From Lacticaseibacillus yichunensis (GTDB taxonomy: Bacteria; Bacillota; Bacilli; Lactobacillales; Lactobacillaceae): a DNA stretch of 51,668 nt. Both the position numbers and the translations under genes were made by a program. Below the pieces are notes generated by a model that was given only the letters and a program-made list of their open reading frames with translations, was not told the origin of the DNA and searched no databases. The stretch is taken from the NCBI RefSeq assembly GCF_003946405.1, contig NZ_RHOG01000017.1, positions 1 through 51,668 of the forward strand. The letters are read 5' to 3'. Of this stretch, positions 17,241 through 27,755 are shown one piece after another. Numbering within the stretch: position 1 is the first letter of the stretch; each line of letters starts with the position of its first letter.

Positions 17241-18113
17241 ATGGCCTACGACATGATTCTGTCACCAGAAAAAACACTGCTGGATCTGCGCTTTGCGGTC
17301 CTGCGCAATCGGCTCGTTGACACCTTAACTGAGCGTAACATGCTGGTGCATCAGCGTATTCCTTATTTCAAGGCGCGCTATACGCACGAATTCGGTGACG
17401 AAGAACTGCAGCTCGCCATCCTCGATTACCAAGCGGCCCGAGCCAGCGCACGCGTCCGCATGGCCCAAGCATTGAAAAATCAAGGCAAGCCGATCAACGC
17501 CAGCACCCTGGCCCAGCAACTCGAGGTCGCCTTTCACGACAAACAGGCCGCGATCAAGCAAGCCAGCGATCTCGTAACATGGGCAACGGATCACCTCGAG
17601 AACACCACGCCGTTGAGCCCAGAAGACAGCGAGAAATTGCACACGGATTTCAAGACCCTGGTCAAGGCCCTACACCCGGATCTGCACCCCGACCAATCCC
17701 CGCGCGATGCCAATCTGTTTGTCCTTGCCCAAACCGCGCTGGCCGATGGTAATCTTGACTTGATGGCGACGCTGGTCGAGCTGTTGGCCACTGCAGGCAC
17801 TGAAAGCGTCCCCGCCGCCCCATCGACTGATCCGGCCACCATGACCGCGCCAGGCGCAGATCCATTTCGCTTTGCCAAGCGCGACCTATTTTACCTCGCG
17901 CAGCGGTACCTGCACGAAAAAGCGCAGACATTGGCCCTGTATGAAGAATGGCCGCTGAACGTGGCGGGTCTGCTTGACGTCCCGCGGTGGGTGGCGCAGC
18001 AGCATGCCCATTATCAGCAGCTCTTGCAACAGTGGCCCTTGCAAGTGGCCGCCGACAATGTGCGCTATGGTGTGCTGATCGGCGACCTAGGAGGCATAAA
18101 TGACGAACAGTGA
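17241..18113 (+). CDS. J-domain-like protein
   Basis: A 290-residue soluble protein of uncertain function. It has a helical N-terminal 130 residues, then a segment that looks like a J domain: FKTLVKALHPDLHP with the HPD tripeptide at residues 145-147, followed by helix-forming ANLFVLAQTALADGNLDLM. A proline/alanine-rich linker (about 185-210) leads to a final helical region. J domains stimulate Hsp70 ATPases, so it might recruit DnaK, but the domain is not in the usual N-terminal position and there is no zinc or CTD module. A GGGAGG site precedes the ATG. The downstream HIRAN gene overlaps its end by 14 bases. Confidence 0.7.
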   Translation: MAYDMILSPEKTLLDLRFAVLRNRLVDTLTERNMLVHQRIPYFKARYTHEFGDEELQLAILDYQAARASARVRMAQALKNQGKPINASTLAQQLEVAFHDKQAAIKQASDLVTWATDHLENTTPLSPEDSEKLHTDFKTLVKALHPDLHPDQSPRDANLFVLAQTALADGNLDLMATLVELLATAGTESVPAAPSTDPATMTAPGADPFRFAKRDLFYLAQRYLHEKAQTLALYEEWPLNVAGLLDVPRWVAQQHAHYQQLLQQWPLQVAADNVRYGVLIGDLGGINDEQ

Positions 18114-18516
18114 TTGGACACCCAAACCAATTGACCCACCGGCTGTGCCGTTTCATTTCGATCCGACCAAGCCGACGCCGGCCCCTTTGCCTTTTCCGCG
18201 GCCTGGCCAACAGGACATCTTGCTGACCAATCACCACATTGCAGGCACGATGCATGTCGACGACCCCGAGCACCTACTGGATGCGCTCACACTTGGGGCG
18301 CAGTTGACCTTGGTGCGGGAACACAACAGTCACGACGCCTTCGCCACGCGCATCGATAGCGCAGACGGGAAGAAGATCGGCTATGTGCCAAAGGGCGACA
18401 ACACCATTTTCGCCCGGTTGCTGGACGCGGGCCTTCTCGTCTACGCCAAGGTGACTTACTGGGAGACCCGGGGCAAGTGGCCCTATATTCGCGCCGATTT
18501 TTACCTGCGCGCGTAA
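18100..18516 (+). CDS. HIRAN-domain protein
   Basis: A 138-residue protein made of a proline-rich N terminus (about 45 residues) and a HIRAN domain: HIAGTMHVDDPEHLLDALT, then LTLVREHNSHDAFATRID and KIGYVPKGDNTIFARLLDAG. HIRAN modules in SWI/SNF helicases such as HLTF bind 3' ends of single-stranded DNA; small stand-alone bacterial versions have no assigned role. The ATG is preceded by TAGGAGG inside the end of the J-domain gene, giving tight coupling and suggesting that the two products act together. Confidence 0.8.
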   Translation: MTNSDWTPKPIDPPAVPFHFDPTKPTPAPLPFPRPGQQDILLTNHHIAGTMHVDDPEHLLDALTLGAQLTLVREHNSHDAFATRIDSADGKKIGYVPKGDNTIFARLLDAGLLVYAKVTYWETRGKWPYIRADFYLRA

Positions 18517-18592
18517 TCATGACGGACGACGCAAATACTGCACCGAGGGAATTCATCACGTCCTTGAAAGAACGTGTTTCCTTGCCCTAATT

Positions 18593-18645
18593 CAAAAAAG
18601 CACGCCTCTGCATGTAATGACAGCCATGCAGAGACGTGCTTTTGT
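18593..18645. terminator. Bidirectional terminator
   Basis: AAAAAAGCACGCCTCTGCATG pairs with CATGCAGAGACGTGCTTTT around a short loop. The T run is strongest on the minus strand, just after the smpB stop, and it can also end the HIRAN transcript. Confidence 0.9.
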
Positions 18646-18649
18646 GTTC

Positions 18650-19123
18650 TCATCGTTGACCGGCGCGCAGAGCCCTTGCGACTTCGCGCTGTTGGTCCTT
18701 TTTCTTCAAGCTTTCGCGCTTGTCATAGTTGTGCTTCCCTTGGGCGATGCCGATCAGGAGTTTTGCATAGCCATGCTTGAGGTACATTTTCAGCGGCACC
18801 AAGGTGAATCCTTGTTGCTCAAGTGCCTGCTGGAGCTTGGCGATCTCTTTTTTGTGCAACAGGAGTTTCCGGCGCCGCAACGGATCAGCATTGAACTGGT
18901 TGCCCTCTTTGTAAGGACTGATGTGGACATTTTCCAGCCAGGCCTCACCGTTTTGAATCCGGGCGTACCCATCGCGCAAGTTGATCTTGCCGTCGCGGAC
19001 CGATTTGATCTCGGTGCCGGTCAGCGCAATGCCAGCCTCATACGTGTCAACGATCGTATAATCATGGCGGGCCTTCTTGTTTTGGGCCAACAAGTTATCC
19101 GCCTTGGGCTTCATCTTGGCCAC
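18650..19123 (-). CDS. smpB: SsrA (tmRNA)-binding protein SmpB
   Basis: SmpB delivers tmRNA to stalled ribosomes for trans-translation. The 157-residue protein matches the family along its whole length: [59 protein letters not shown] and LVPLKMYLK, with the lysine-rich tail [19 protein letters not shown] that enters the mRNA channel. It lies 18 bases after rnr in the same direction; RNase R acts in the same rescue pathway, degrading the faulty mRNA. Confidence 0.97.
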   Translation of the reverse strand: MAKMKPKADNLLAQNKKARHDYTIVDTYEAGIALTGTEIKSVRDGKINLRDGYARIQNGEAWLENVHISPYKEGNQFNADPLRRRKLLLHKKEIAKLQQALEQQGFTLVPLKMYLKHGYAKLLIGIAQGKHNYDKRESLKKKDQQREVARALRAGQR

Positions 19124-19141
19124 AAGAGGGCCTCCTTTCTG

Positions 19142-21517
19142 TTAGTGCTGGTTGCCGCCGCGCTGTCCGCGCTGGTTGGGCTTATTCACGCGATTGGCGA
19201 TCGTCGGATGGAACCCGCGACTTTCGCCAGTCTTACGGTTGCCGCGTTCGCGATCCGGTTGACTGTGCCCGCGCCGTGGCCCGTTGCTTGGCCGTGCGCC
19301 CCGTGGATTGCCGCGCGGGATCTCGATGTCGGAGATTGGAATGTCATCCGTTGGAATCAGGGAAAAATCGACTTGGCGTTGCTCGACATCCACATTATCC
19401 AACTTGACCTTGCAAGGCTGGCCAATGCGGAAGGTGCGGTGGCTGTTTGAGCCGACCAGCGCCATTTGACTGTCGATGAAGGAATAATAATCATCCTTCA
19501 TGCGGGAAATGTGAACGAGACCTTCTACCGTGTTCGGCAGCGCCACGAACATCCCGAAGCTGGCCACACCACTGACCACGGCATCGAACTCATCGCCGAC
19601 TTTATCGGCCATAAATTCGGCCTTCTTCAGGTCATCAACGGCGCGTTCCGCATCGATCGAATGCCGCTCCATCGTCGAACACTGAACGGCGATCTCTGGC
19701 AATTTTGCATGCCACTTGTCCTGCACGGTCTCACCGGTGCCTTGGGTCGCGTAGGTGCGAATCAGACGATGCACCGTCAGATCAGGATAGCGGCGAATCG
19801 GGCTGGTGAAGTGACAGTAGTATTTCGCGGCGATGCCAAAATGGCCAAGCGGATCATCGGAATAATGTGCCTGCTTCAAACTGCGGAGCAATTTGACATT
19901 GACCATCATTTCCTCTGGCGTGCCTGCCACCTCGGTCACAACATCCTGAAGCATTTTTGGCGTCACCGGCTGGCCCTTTTTGATCGGCACGTGAATCCCA
20001 AAACTGGAAAGGAAGTCGATGAAATCGGAGATGCGATCATCATCAGGCGTTTCGTGAACCCGATACAGGAATGGCAGATGGAGCTTGTTGAAGTGCTCCG
20101 CAACTGTTTCGTTGGCCGCCAGCATGAAGCTTTCGATCATGCGCTCGGACAAGCCGCGATCCCGCAAAACGATATCTGTCGGGTGCCCATTTTCATCGAC
20201 AATGATCTGCGCTTCGTTTTCTTCAAAATCGATCGCGCCACGGCCATGCCGCATGTTGTACAAAATGGTGTGCATCTCGCCCATCAGATCGAGCATTGGC
20301 ACAAGGTCCTTGTACTGCTCGCGCAAAACCGGATCCTTATCCGTCAAGATCTTGTTGACGTTGTTGTAGGTCAACCGCCCATGCGAGCGGATCACGCTTT
20401 GATAGATCTCGTGGTTGACGACATGGCCCTCGTGATCGATCTCCATGTCACAGGACATCGCCAGGCGATCCACATCCGGATTGATCGAGCAGATCCCGTT
20501 GGACAAGCGGAACGGCAACATCGGCACCACGCGGTCGACCAAATAGGTACTGGTCCCGCGGGCGTATGTCTCCTGATCCAGTGGCGAGCCTTCCGTCACA
20601 TAATAGGACACATCCGCGATATGCACGCCCAGATGGTAATTGCCATTTGGCAGCTGCCACGCGACGACCGCATCATCAAAGTCTTTGGAGTCATCCCCAT
20701 CGATCGTCACAACAGGCTGATCCGTGATGTCGCGGCGGCCGATGCGGTCCTCGTCCGTCACATGATCCGGAATCGCGTTGGCCTGGTCGAGCGCGTCTTG
20801 CGGGTAATCGACGCGGATATCGTTGGCCAGGACCAGTGACATGATGTCGACGCCGGGATCATTTTTATTCCCGAGGTCTTGGGAAATAATGCCGCGCATC
20901 GCCTTGGGATGAGTTGCGTCCGGATAATCCGTGATCTCGACCATCATCATATCGCCAAGTTGCGGCAGGCGCCCCGTGTTTTTCACAAAAACAGGGAAGT
21001 TCTTCATCTTCTTCTCGTGGCTGGTCACCGTGCCGATAAAGCCGGTGCGCTGCGCTTCGCCGTCTGAAAGCGGGGCATATTCGCCGACTAGTCGGGTGAC
21101 CTTGCGCTCGACGATCTTGACGACTTCCCCTTCTGGCCCGCGGGTATCGCCGGGGCGAGCCGCCCGCGCGATCTTGACCTCGACCGTATCGCCATCCAAT
21201 GCAAACGCGGTGCTCGGCGGGGCGATGAACATGTCATTATCCTGGCCTTCCACTGCGACAAAGCCGAAGCCCTTTTCGTTGCCATGGAAAATACCGACCA
21301 GTGCGACTGCCTTGGGGCCAAATTGATACTTTTCCCCATCTGTCGGGTGAATCAGGTTGTCATTTTCAAGGCCGGTCAATGCCTGAACAAGCACCTTAAA
21401 ATCCGCCGCATCGCTCAGTTTGAGCGCACGCTGCAGCGACTGCATCGAGTAATTGATCTGGGGGTTACGGCGGAAAAGGGCCAGCAGTTCATTGCGCATA
21501 TGTCCGACTGTCGTCAT
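19142..21517 (-). CDS. rnr: Ribonuclease R
   Basis: A 791-residue processive 3'-5' exoribonuclease that can unwind structured RNA. Order of domains: N-terminal winged-helix/cold-shock region (about 1-220), the RNB catalytic core with the metal-binding aspartates in DGDDSKDFDDAVV, and a C-terminal S1 domain (DAVVSGVASFGMFVALPNTVEGLVHIS). The last 60 residues are rich in Arg, Gly, Asn and Gln, a basic disordered tail. The first ATG has GAGGAA upstream and overlaps the esterase stop codon by one base. It likely works with smpB-tmRNA in quality control. Confidence 0.96.
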   Translation of the reverse strand: MTTVGHMRNELLALFRRNPQINYSMQSLQRALKLSDAADFKVLVQALTGLENDNLIHPTDGEKYQFGPKAVALVGIFHGNEKGFGFVAVEGQDNDMFIAPPSTAFALDGDTVEVKIARAARPGDTRGPEGEVVKIVERKVTRLVGEYAPLSDGEAQRTGFIGTVTSHEKKMKNFPVFVKNTGRLPQLGDMMMVEITDYPDATHPKAMRGIISQDLGNKNDPGVDIMSLVLANDIRVDYPQDALDQANAIPDHVTDEDRIGRRDITDQPVVTIDGDDSKDFDDAVVAWQLPNGNYHLGVHIADVSYYVTEGSPLDQETYARGTSTYLVDRVVPMLPFRLSNGICSINPDVDRLAMSCDMEIDHEGHVVNHEIYQSVIRSHGRLTYNNVNKILTDKDPVLREQYKDLVPMLDLMGEMHTILYNMRHGRGAIDFEENEAQIIVDENGHPTDIVLRDRGLSERMIESFMLAANETVAEHFNKLHLPFLYRVHETPDDDRISDFIDFLSSFGIHVPIKKGQPVTPKMLQDVVTEVAGTPEEMMVNVKLLRSLKQAHYSDDPLGHFGIAAKYYCHFTSPIRRYPDLTVHRLIRTYATQGTGETVQDKWHAKLPEIAVQCSTMERHSIDAERAVDDLKKAEFMADKVGDEFDAVVSGVASFGMFVALPNTVEGLVHISRMKDDYYSFIDSQMALVGSNSHRTFRIGQPCKVKLDNVDVEQRQVDFSLIPTDDIPISDIEIPRGNPRGARPSNGPRRGHSQPDRERGNRKTGESRGFHPTIANRVNKPNQRGQRGGNQH

Positions 21518-22257
21518 TATTGTTCCTCGTTTTCTTTCTCATTTAAAAATTGAATCACATCTTGGGTCAACTGCTGGCGGGCCGAATTCACCGTCAGCAC
21601 ATGCCCCGCCTCAGCGTACCATCGAAACGTGACCGCGGCATTGGGCAACGCCTGAGCCAACGCCCGACTGCGCGCGGGATCGATCATCTCGTCGCGCCCG
21701 CCTTGGGCAATGAAGACCGGTTGCCGAATCTGGCCGAGCCCTGCCGCAACCGTCGAAGCCGCGGCTTGATTGGCCGCCAGCGCAGGCTTGAGCGCCGTTT
21801 CAAGCGCCGCCGTCCGGTCCGGGCGCTCGGCCAGCCGGTCCAGATAGGCCGCATATTTCATGAAATTCGGGGCGATCTGCTGCGCCCCTGGCATAACCGG
21901 CGACGCAAACACCCCGCCGCAATCGACCGCCAGCTGTTCAAGTGCCTGCATGGCAAAAATACCGCCCAACGACAGGCCAAACACAGCCACCCGCAAATGG
22001 GTCGCCGCAAGCGTTTCAACGGCCGCTTGCACCTGCGCCCACCATTGCGCTGGCCGGGCCGTCAGCACCGCCATCGGATCCGGGGTGCCGTGGCCCGCAA
22101 ACAACGGCGCCTGCACCGCAAACCCCTCACGCGATAGCGCATGCGCCAGTGAATTCACATCATTTGGACTGCCGGTATAGGCGTGCAACAACAGGACCCC
22201 GGTCGGCCGGTCGCCCGGCAGATCCAGTGGCTGTGGGGCGCGCATTTTGACTTGCAT
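21517..22257 (-). CDS. est: Carboxylesterase (alpha/beta hydrolase)
   Basis: A 246-residue serine hydrolase related to the Est30-type carboxylesterases of Gram-positive bacteria. The oxyanion region is VLLLHAYTGSPND, the nucleophile elbow FGLSLGG, the acid GGRDEMID and the catalytic histidine EAGHVL. It probably hydrolyses short-chain esters. I chose the ATG at 22257; a TTG at 22263 and an ATG at 22245 are alternatives because no strong ribosome binding site decides. The gene is translationally coupled to rnr through a one-base overlap. The secG-est-rnr-smpB order is conserved in many Firmicutes. Confidence 0.88.
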   Translation of the reverse strand: MQVKMRAPQPLDLPGDRPTGVLLLHAYTGSPNDVNSLAHALSREGFAVQAPLFAGHGTPDPMAVLTARPAQWWAQVQAAVETLAATHLRVAVFGLSLGGIFAMQALEQLAVDCGGVFASPVMPGAQQIAPNFMKYAAYLDRLAERPDRTAALETALKPALAANQAAASTVAAGLGQIRQPVFIAQGGRDEMIDPARSRALAQALPNAAVTFRWYAEAGHVLTVNSARQQLTQDVIQFLNEKENEEQ

Positions 22258-22261
22258 CTTC

Positions 22262-22289
22262 AAAAAAAGCCCCCTGTCTTCCAGGAGAC
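22262..22289 (-). terminator. Terminator after secG
   Basis: On the minus strand GTCTCCTG pairs with CAGGGGGC around GAAGA and is followed by T7, directly before the esterase start. It may only partly stop transcription into est-rnr-smpB. Confidence 0.7.
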
Positions 22290-22293
22290 CATA

Positions 22294-22530
22294 CTAGTGA
22301 GATGCAAGATACACCAGAACAAGCGAAAGTCCGAAGAAGATGACGCCCAAGACGACGGTCACTTTCTCCATGAAGGCTTCATAACCGCGTGATTTGGATT
22401 TGCCGAACAGATCCGTCGCGCCGCCGGACAACGCACTCAAGGCGTCCTGTTGCTTACTTGGCTGAAGCAATGTTGCGATCACGATCACGATCGAATCGAT
22501 GATCAATAGATTGAGTAAAATGGCTTGCAA
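22294..22530 (-). CDS. secG: Preprotein translocase subunit SecG
   Basis: A 78-residue membrane subunit of the SecYEG export channel. Two hydrophobic helices (about residues 3-22 and 54-75) flank the conserved loop with SGGATDLFGKSKSRG. I place the start at a TTG (22530), which has GGGAGG seven bases upstream and gives the usual family length; longer versions would overlap the channel gene upstream. Confidence 0.93.
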   Translation of the reverse strand: MQAILLNLLIIDSIVIVIATLLQPSKQQDALSALSGGATDLFGKSKSRGYEAFMEKVTVVLGVIFFGLSLVLVYLASH

Positions 22531-22583
22531 GCTGCTGCCTCCCTTGCATAAAGTCGCTAATAGTAGACTACCACAACCAGCGC

Positions 22584-24140
22584 TCATTGACTAGTATGTT
22601 CATCTTTGATTGCCTCTGCTGTTTGATGAATCGCAGCCGCCACCGCCGCCCGCTGCGAGCTATCCGTCAGCAGAACCAGCGTGTCCCCGGCGCGAATCAC
22701 CGTATCGCCATGCGGTAGGATCGTTTTTTCCCCGCGCTGGATACCGGAAAGCAGCGTCTGTTCCGGCCACTGAAAATCACGGACGAGCCGATCCTCCAGC
22801 GGGCTTCCCGCAAACACAGGCAACTCCAGCCGGTCCATGTGGGTGATGCCGGCGACTTTTTTGCCCACCGTCAGCCGCTCGAGCAGTGATTCATAGATCG
22901 GCGCACCGCCTAGCAGATCGACCACCAGATACGCGACCAGCGCGAGCAGCGCCATCGGCATCAATAGCGTCAGGTTCCCCACCATTTCCGTGATCAACAG
23001 AATAGCGGTGAATGGCGCCTTGCCGATGCAGGCAAAATAAGCGGCCATCGAGAAAATGATCAGGTTCATCACGTAATTTTCCGGGAGCAAGCCCATCTGG
23101 TGCATGAAGGTCCCGTAGATGGCCCCGATCACGGCGCCCAGTGACAGAATGGGTAAAAAGATCCCGCCAGGTAGCCCGGAGCCATACGACACCATGGAAA
23201 AGACGAAGCGAAGTACAAACAGAAGCAGAAGTAGCGATAAACCGGGCACGTTTTTGCCAAACCCGATGATCATCTGATTGCCGCCGCCCAAGATCGTCGG
23301 CAGCCACACGCCGATGGGAATCACGAGCAGAAATGGGATGATACCCTGAAACGCCCGCGGAATATGGGTCAACGCATACAGACGCGGCATCGCGAGGAGC
23401 ACTTTTTGATACAAATAGCCCAGCAGCCCCAGCAAGATCCCGAGCAGAAGCAAATGCCAGTACAGGTCAACCGGCATCGGGCGTGAGTAGGTCAGATGAA
23501 GCACTGGCACCTCACCGAACACATTCAGCGAAATGAAGTCCGCCGCCAGTGCGCTGGCCAGGCTCGTGACCCAGACCAGCGGAGAAAAGTTATGGTAGAC
23601 CTCCTCAAGCACAAATAGGGTGCCGGCGATCGGCGCATCAAACGCCGCAGACAGCCCCGCTGCCGCGCCGGCCGCGATCATGATACGGCGCTCACTGCCT
23701 TGCCGCTTCCAGCCGGCCGCCACCCCTTGGCCCACCGCGGCCCCAAGTTGAATCGAGGGGCCTTCTCGCCCAAGAAACAGGCCAGGGCCGATCGCGAGAA
23801 TCCCGGCGGTGAATTTTTTCCAGAGAATCGACCACCAGTTGAATTCGAGCTCGCCTTTCAGTTGGCCCTCGACCTGCGGAATCCCTGAACCCGAAATGTT
23901 CGGCTCACTTTTCAGCAGCAGGCCCACCACGATCGCCAAGACCACGCTACCCAGCGCGATCAAGGTCAGAAGCCCGGCGCTGGGGTGGCGGTACAGTGTC
24001 TGCATGAACTCTAGAATTTCTTCGATTCCCAACCGAAACAAGCTGATCACCCCGCCGGTCAGCAAGCCGACAACAACGCCTTGTAATACTAATCGCAGAC
24101 GGGTGAGATCCCACTGCCGCTTTTTTTGCCCAGCGCTCAT
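22584..24140 (-). CDS. ClC-type chloride channel/transporter with TrkA-C domain
   Basis: A 518-residue voltage-gated-chloride-channel family protein. The three selectivity-filter motifs are present: GSGIPQVE, GREGPSIQLGA (with the gating glutamate) and GLPGGIFLP, plus GKAPFTAILLITEM. About 18 membrane segments cover residues 1-410; the last 100 residues form a cytoplasmic TrkA-C/RCK-type domain (RAGDTLVLLTDSSQR). It moves Cl- or another halide, possibly coupled to protons. A GAGGAGG site precedes the ATG. Confidence 0.92.
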   Translation of the reverse strand: MSAGQKKRQWDLTRLRLVLQGVVVGLLTGGVISLFRLGIEEILEFMQTLYRHPSAGLLTLIALGSVVLAIVVGLLLKSEPNISGSGIPQVEGQLKGELEFNWWSILWKKFTAGILAIGPGLFLGREGPSIQLGAAVGQGVAAGWKRQGSERRIMIAAGAAAGLSAAFDAPIAGTLFVLEEVYHNFSPLVWVTSLASALAADFISLNVFGEVPVLHLTYSRPMPVDLYWHLLLLGILLGLLGYLYQKVLLAMPRLYALTHIPRAFQGIIPFLLVIPIGVWLPTILGGGNQMIIGFGKNVPGLSLLLLLFVLRFVFSMVSYGSGLPGGIFLPILSLGAVIGAIYGTFMHQMGLLPENYVMNLIIFSMAAYFACIGKAPFTAILLITEMVGNLTLLMPMALLALVAYLVVDLLGGAPIYESLLERLTVGKKVAGITHMDRLELPVFAGSPLEDRLVRDFQWPEQTLLSGIQRGEKTILPHGDTVIRAGDTLVLLTDSSQRAAVAAAIHQTAEAIKDEHTSQ

Positions 24141-24172
24141 CGCCGCGCCTCCTCGTTTAGTCCAATGCTTCC

Positions 24173-24178
24173 ATTATA
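24173..24178 (-). promoter_or_regulatory. -10 box of the chloride channel gene
   Basis: Consensus TATAAT on the minus strand, 33 bases before the ATG; GCTACA, 17 bases upstream, is a weak -35. Confidence 0.45.
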
Positions 24179-24271
24179 CACCGCACACCCCTGCTTGTAG
24201 CCCGGTGGCGCAAGGTTCACAGCCAGGCGCTGGAAAAAAAGCCTCACGCCACCGTTTTTTTCCGCAGACAC

Positions 24272-24304
24272 AAAAAGCGCCCCTCCAAATGGAGAGACGC
24301 TTTT
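24272..24304 (-). terminator. Terminator of the glycolytic operon
   Basis: A stem of AAAAGCGTCTCTCC and GGAGGGGCGCTTTTT around a four-base loop follows the eno stop by 14 bases. Confidence 0.92.
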
Positions 24305-24318
24305 CGAAAGCCAGTCGA

Positions 24319-25656
<1,338 letters not shown>

Positions 25657-26412
25657 TTAGTCTTGATAGTTTGCCAATGCGATGAAGCTTTCTGGGTCCA
25701 TGGAAGCACCGCCGACGAGACCGCCATCGATGTCTTCCTTGCCCATCAGTTCCTTCACATTAGAAGGCTTAACGGAACCGCCGTAAAGAATGCGAACGGC
25801 ATCCGCGGTTGCTTCGTCGTAAAGCTTGGCAACGGTCTTACGGATATGGGCCACAACTTCTTGTGCCTGATCCGCAGTCGCCGTCTTGCCGGTGCCAATC
25901 GCCCAGATCGGTTCGTAGGCGATGACACTGACCTTGACCTGCTCCGCCGTCAAACCGGCCAGGGCAGCATCGACTTGGGAAGCCACCCAGTCGTTGGTCT
26001 GACCAGCTTCACGCTGCTCGAGGCTTTCGCCACAGCAGATGATTGGAAGCAAGCCATTTTTGAAAATAGCTTTCGCCTTCTTGTTGATATCCTGATCAGT
26101 TTCGTGGAAATAGCCGCGACGTTCGCTGTGGCCGATCACAACGTAGTCAAGACCCATTTCCTTGAGGGCTTTCGGGCTGGTCTCGCCAGTGAACGCGCCT
26201 TCGTCTTCGAAGTAGCAGTTCTCAGCGGCCGTCTGAAGCGGCTGATCTTTTGCGCCTTCAACCAGGGTGAACAGATCGATCGCAGGTGCAGCGATAACGG
26301 TCTGAACCTTGGAAGAATCAGGCAGTTTGCCCTTGACCCCATCCAAAAAGGCTTGGGTCTCTTCCGGGTTCTTGTTCATTTTCCAGTTGCCGGCAATAAT
26401 TGGTGTACGCAT
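25657..26412 (-). CDS. tpiA: Triosephosphate isomerase
   Basis: Interconverts dihydroxyacetone phosphate and glyceraldehyde-3-phosphate. The 251-residue TIM barrel shows the substrate-binding NWKMNK, catalytic histidine in GHSERR, catalytic glutamate in the segment [11 protein letters not shown], and the phosphate loop [13 protein letters not shown] precedes the ATG. It is 26 bases after pgk and 33 before eno in a glycolytic operon. Confidence 0.98.
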   Translation of the reverse strand: MRTPIIAGNWKMNKNPEETQAFLDGVKGKLPDSSKVQTVIAAPAIDLFTLVEGAKDQPLQTAAENCYFEDEGAFTGETSPKALKEMGLDYVVIGHSERRGYFHETDQDINKKAKAIFKNGLLPIICCGESLEQREAGQTNDWVASQVDAALAGLTAEQVKVSVIAYEPIWAIGTGKTATADQAQEVVAHIRKTVAKLYDEATADAVRILYGGSVKPSNVKELMGKEDIDGGLVGGASMDPESFIALANYQD

Positions 26413-26438
26413 TGTAAACTCCCTTTCGCTTCTGGTAA

Positions 26439-27629
26439 TTACTTGTCAGAGATCGCAGCGATACCTGGCAAGGTCTTGCCTTCGAGGTATTCGAGGCTTG
26501 CGCCACCGCCAGTGGAGATATGCGTGATCTTCGGTGCGATGCCGAGCTGCTTTGCAGCCGCAGTGGAGTCGCCGCCGCCGATGATGGTCGTTGCGTCGGT
26601 CAGATCGCCGAGTGCCTGACCAACTTCAAGCGTCCCCTTGGCATAGTTAGGCATTTCAAAGACACCCATTGGGCCGTTCCAAACGACCGTCTTGGCACCC
26701 TTCAACGCAGCCTTGATGTCTTCAACAGACTTCGGGCCGATATCCAAGGCCATGTAGCCATCAGGAATGTCGCCTTCAACAACTTTGTGAGGCGCATCGT
26801 TGTTGAATTCAGTTGCGACCACGTTGTCGACTGGCAAAAGCAGCTTGTCGCCAGCTTCTTCCATGATCTGCTTGGCCAATTCGATCTTGTCAGCTTCAAC
26901 AAGGGAGTTGCCGATAGAAAGACCCTTCGCTGCCCAGAAGGTATAGGTCATGCCGCCGCCAACGATGATCTTGTCAGCCTTAGGAACAAGGTTGCGGATC
27001 ACGCCGATCTTGTCGGAAACTTTTGCACCACCAAGAATGGCGATGAATGGGCGCTTCGGGTTTTCAACCGCTTCACCCAAGAACTTGATCTCTTTTTCCA
27101 TCAGGAAGCCAGCAGCTGCCTGTGGCATGTTGGAGGCAATGCCAACGTTCGAAGCATGGGCACGGTGCGCCGTGCCAAATGCATCGTTGACGTACAGGTC
27201 GCCCAAAGACGCCCAGTACTTGCCAAGTTCAGGATCATTGCCGGATTCCTTTTTGCCGTCAAGGTCTTCGAACCGGGTGTTCTCCATAACGAGAACATCG
27301 CCGTCGTTCATCTTGGCGATCGCATCTTCAAGCTCTTTGCCGCGAGTCGCCGGAACAAAGGTGACCGGCTTCTTCAGCAATTCAGAAAGACGCTCTGCAA
27401 CAGGACGCAGGGACAATTTTGCCTTATCTTCTTCGGTCTTGATACGGCCAAGGTGAGAAAGCAAGATCGCCTTGCCACCGTTGTCGATCACGTATTGGAT
27501 GGTCGGCAGGGCTGCAACGATACGGTTGTCATCACCGATGACACCATCTTTGATCGGCACGTTGAAGTCAACGCGGATCAACACTTTTTTGTCTTTGACG
27601 TCAAGGTCAGACACAATCAGTTTTGCCAT
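26439..27629 (-). CDS. pgk: Phosphoglycerate kinase
   Basis: Transfers phosphate from 1,3-bisphosphoglycerate to ADP. The 396-residue protein begins [19 protein letters not shown] with the substrate motif DFNVPIKDG, then [41 protein letters not shown] and the nucleotide loop [13 protein letters not shown]. The frame is open 54 bases upstream, but the ATG at 27629 has AGGAGGG and gives the standard N terminus. A terminator and a second small hairpin separate it from gap, so its level may be set independently of gap. Confidence 0.98.
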   Translation of the reverse strand: MAKLIVSDLDVKDKKVLIRVDFNVPIKDGVIGDDNRIVAALPTIQYVIDNGGKAILLSHLGRIKTEEDKAKLSLRPVAERLSELLKKPVTFVPATRGKELEDAIAKMNDGDVLVMENTRFEDLDGKKESGNDPELGKYWASLGDLYVNDAFGTAHRAHASNVGIASNMPQAAAGFLMEKEIKFLGEAVENPKRPFIAILGGAKVSDKIGVIRNLVPKADKIIVGGGMTYTFWAAKGLSIGNSLVEADKIELAKQIMEEAGDKLLLPVDNVVATEFNNDAPHKVVEGDIPDGYMALDIGPKSVEDIKAALKGAKTVVWNGPMGVFEMPNYAKGTLEVGQALGDLTDATTIIGGGDSTAAAKQLGIAPKITHISTGGGASLEYLEGKTLPGIAAISDK

Positions 27630-27666
27630 TGAATAAAACCCTCCTAAAATAGAAAAGCTATGTTCA

Positions 27667-27689
27667 CAGGAGATGCCTGACATCTCCTG
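27667..27689 (-). repeat. Perfect 9-bp hairpin in the gap-pgk gap
   Basis: CAGGAGATG and CATCTCCTG flank a five-base loop, between the gap terminator and the pgk ribosome binding site. With no obvious pgk promoter here, it could be a processing or stabilising hairpin at the 5' end of a pgk-tpiA-eno transcript. Confidence 0.65.
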
Positions 27690-27690
27690 A

Positions 27691-27723
27691 AAAAAAGGCG
27701 GAGGGAGTCTCTCCCTCCGCCTT
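27691..27723 (-). terminator. Terminator-like hairpin after gap
   Basis: A perfect 13-bp stem (27695-27707 with 27711-27723) with a three-base loop is followed by TTTTTT on the minus strand. It likely gives high gap expression relative to the downstream genes, with partial read-through. Confidence 0.88.
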
Positions 27724-27755
27724 CTTGATGCGGTAATAAAGAGTGTTACTCCAGA

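Noticed and set aside
19466-20839. Long plus-strand open frame (457 codons) opposite rnr
   Set aside because: It lies entirely antisense to a well-conserved rnr gene, has no ribosome binding site and a histidine/isoleucine-rich, repeat-poor composition typical of reverse-frame translation in GC-rich DNA.
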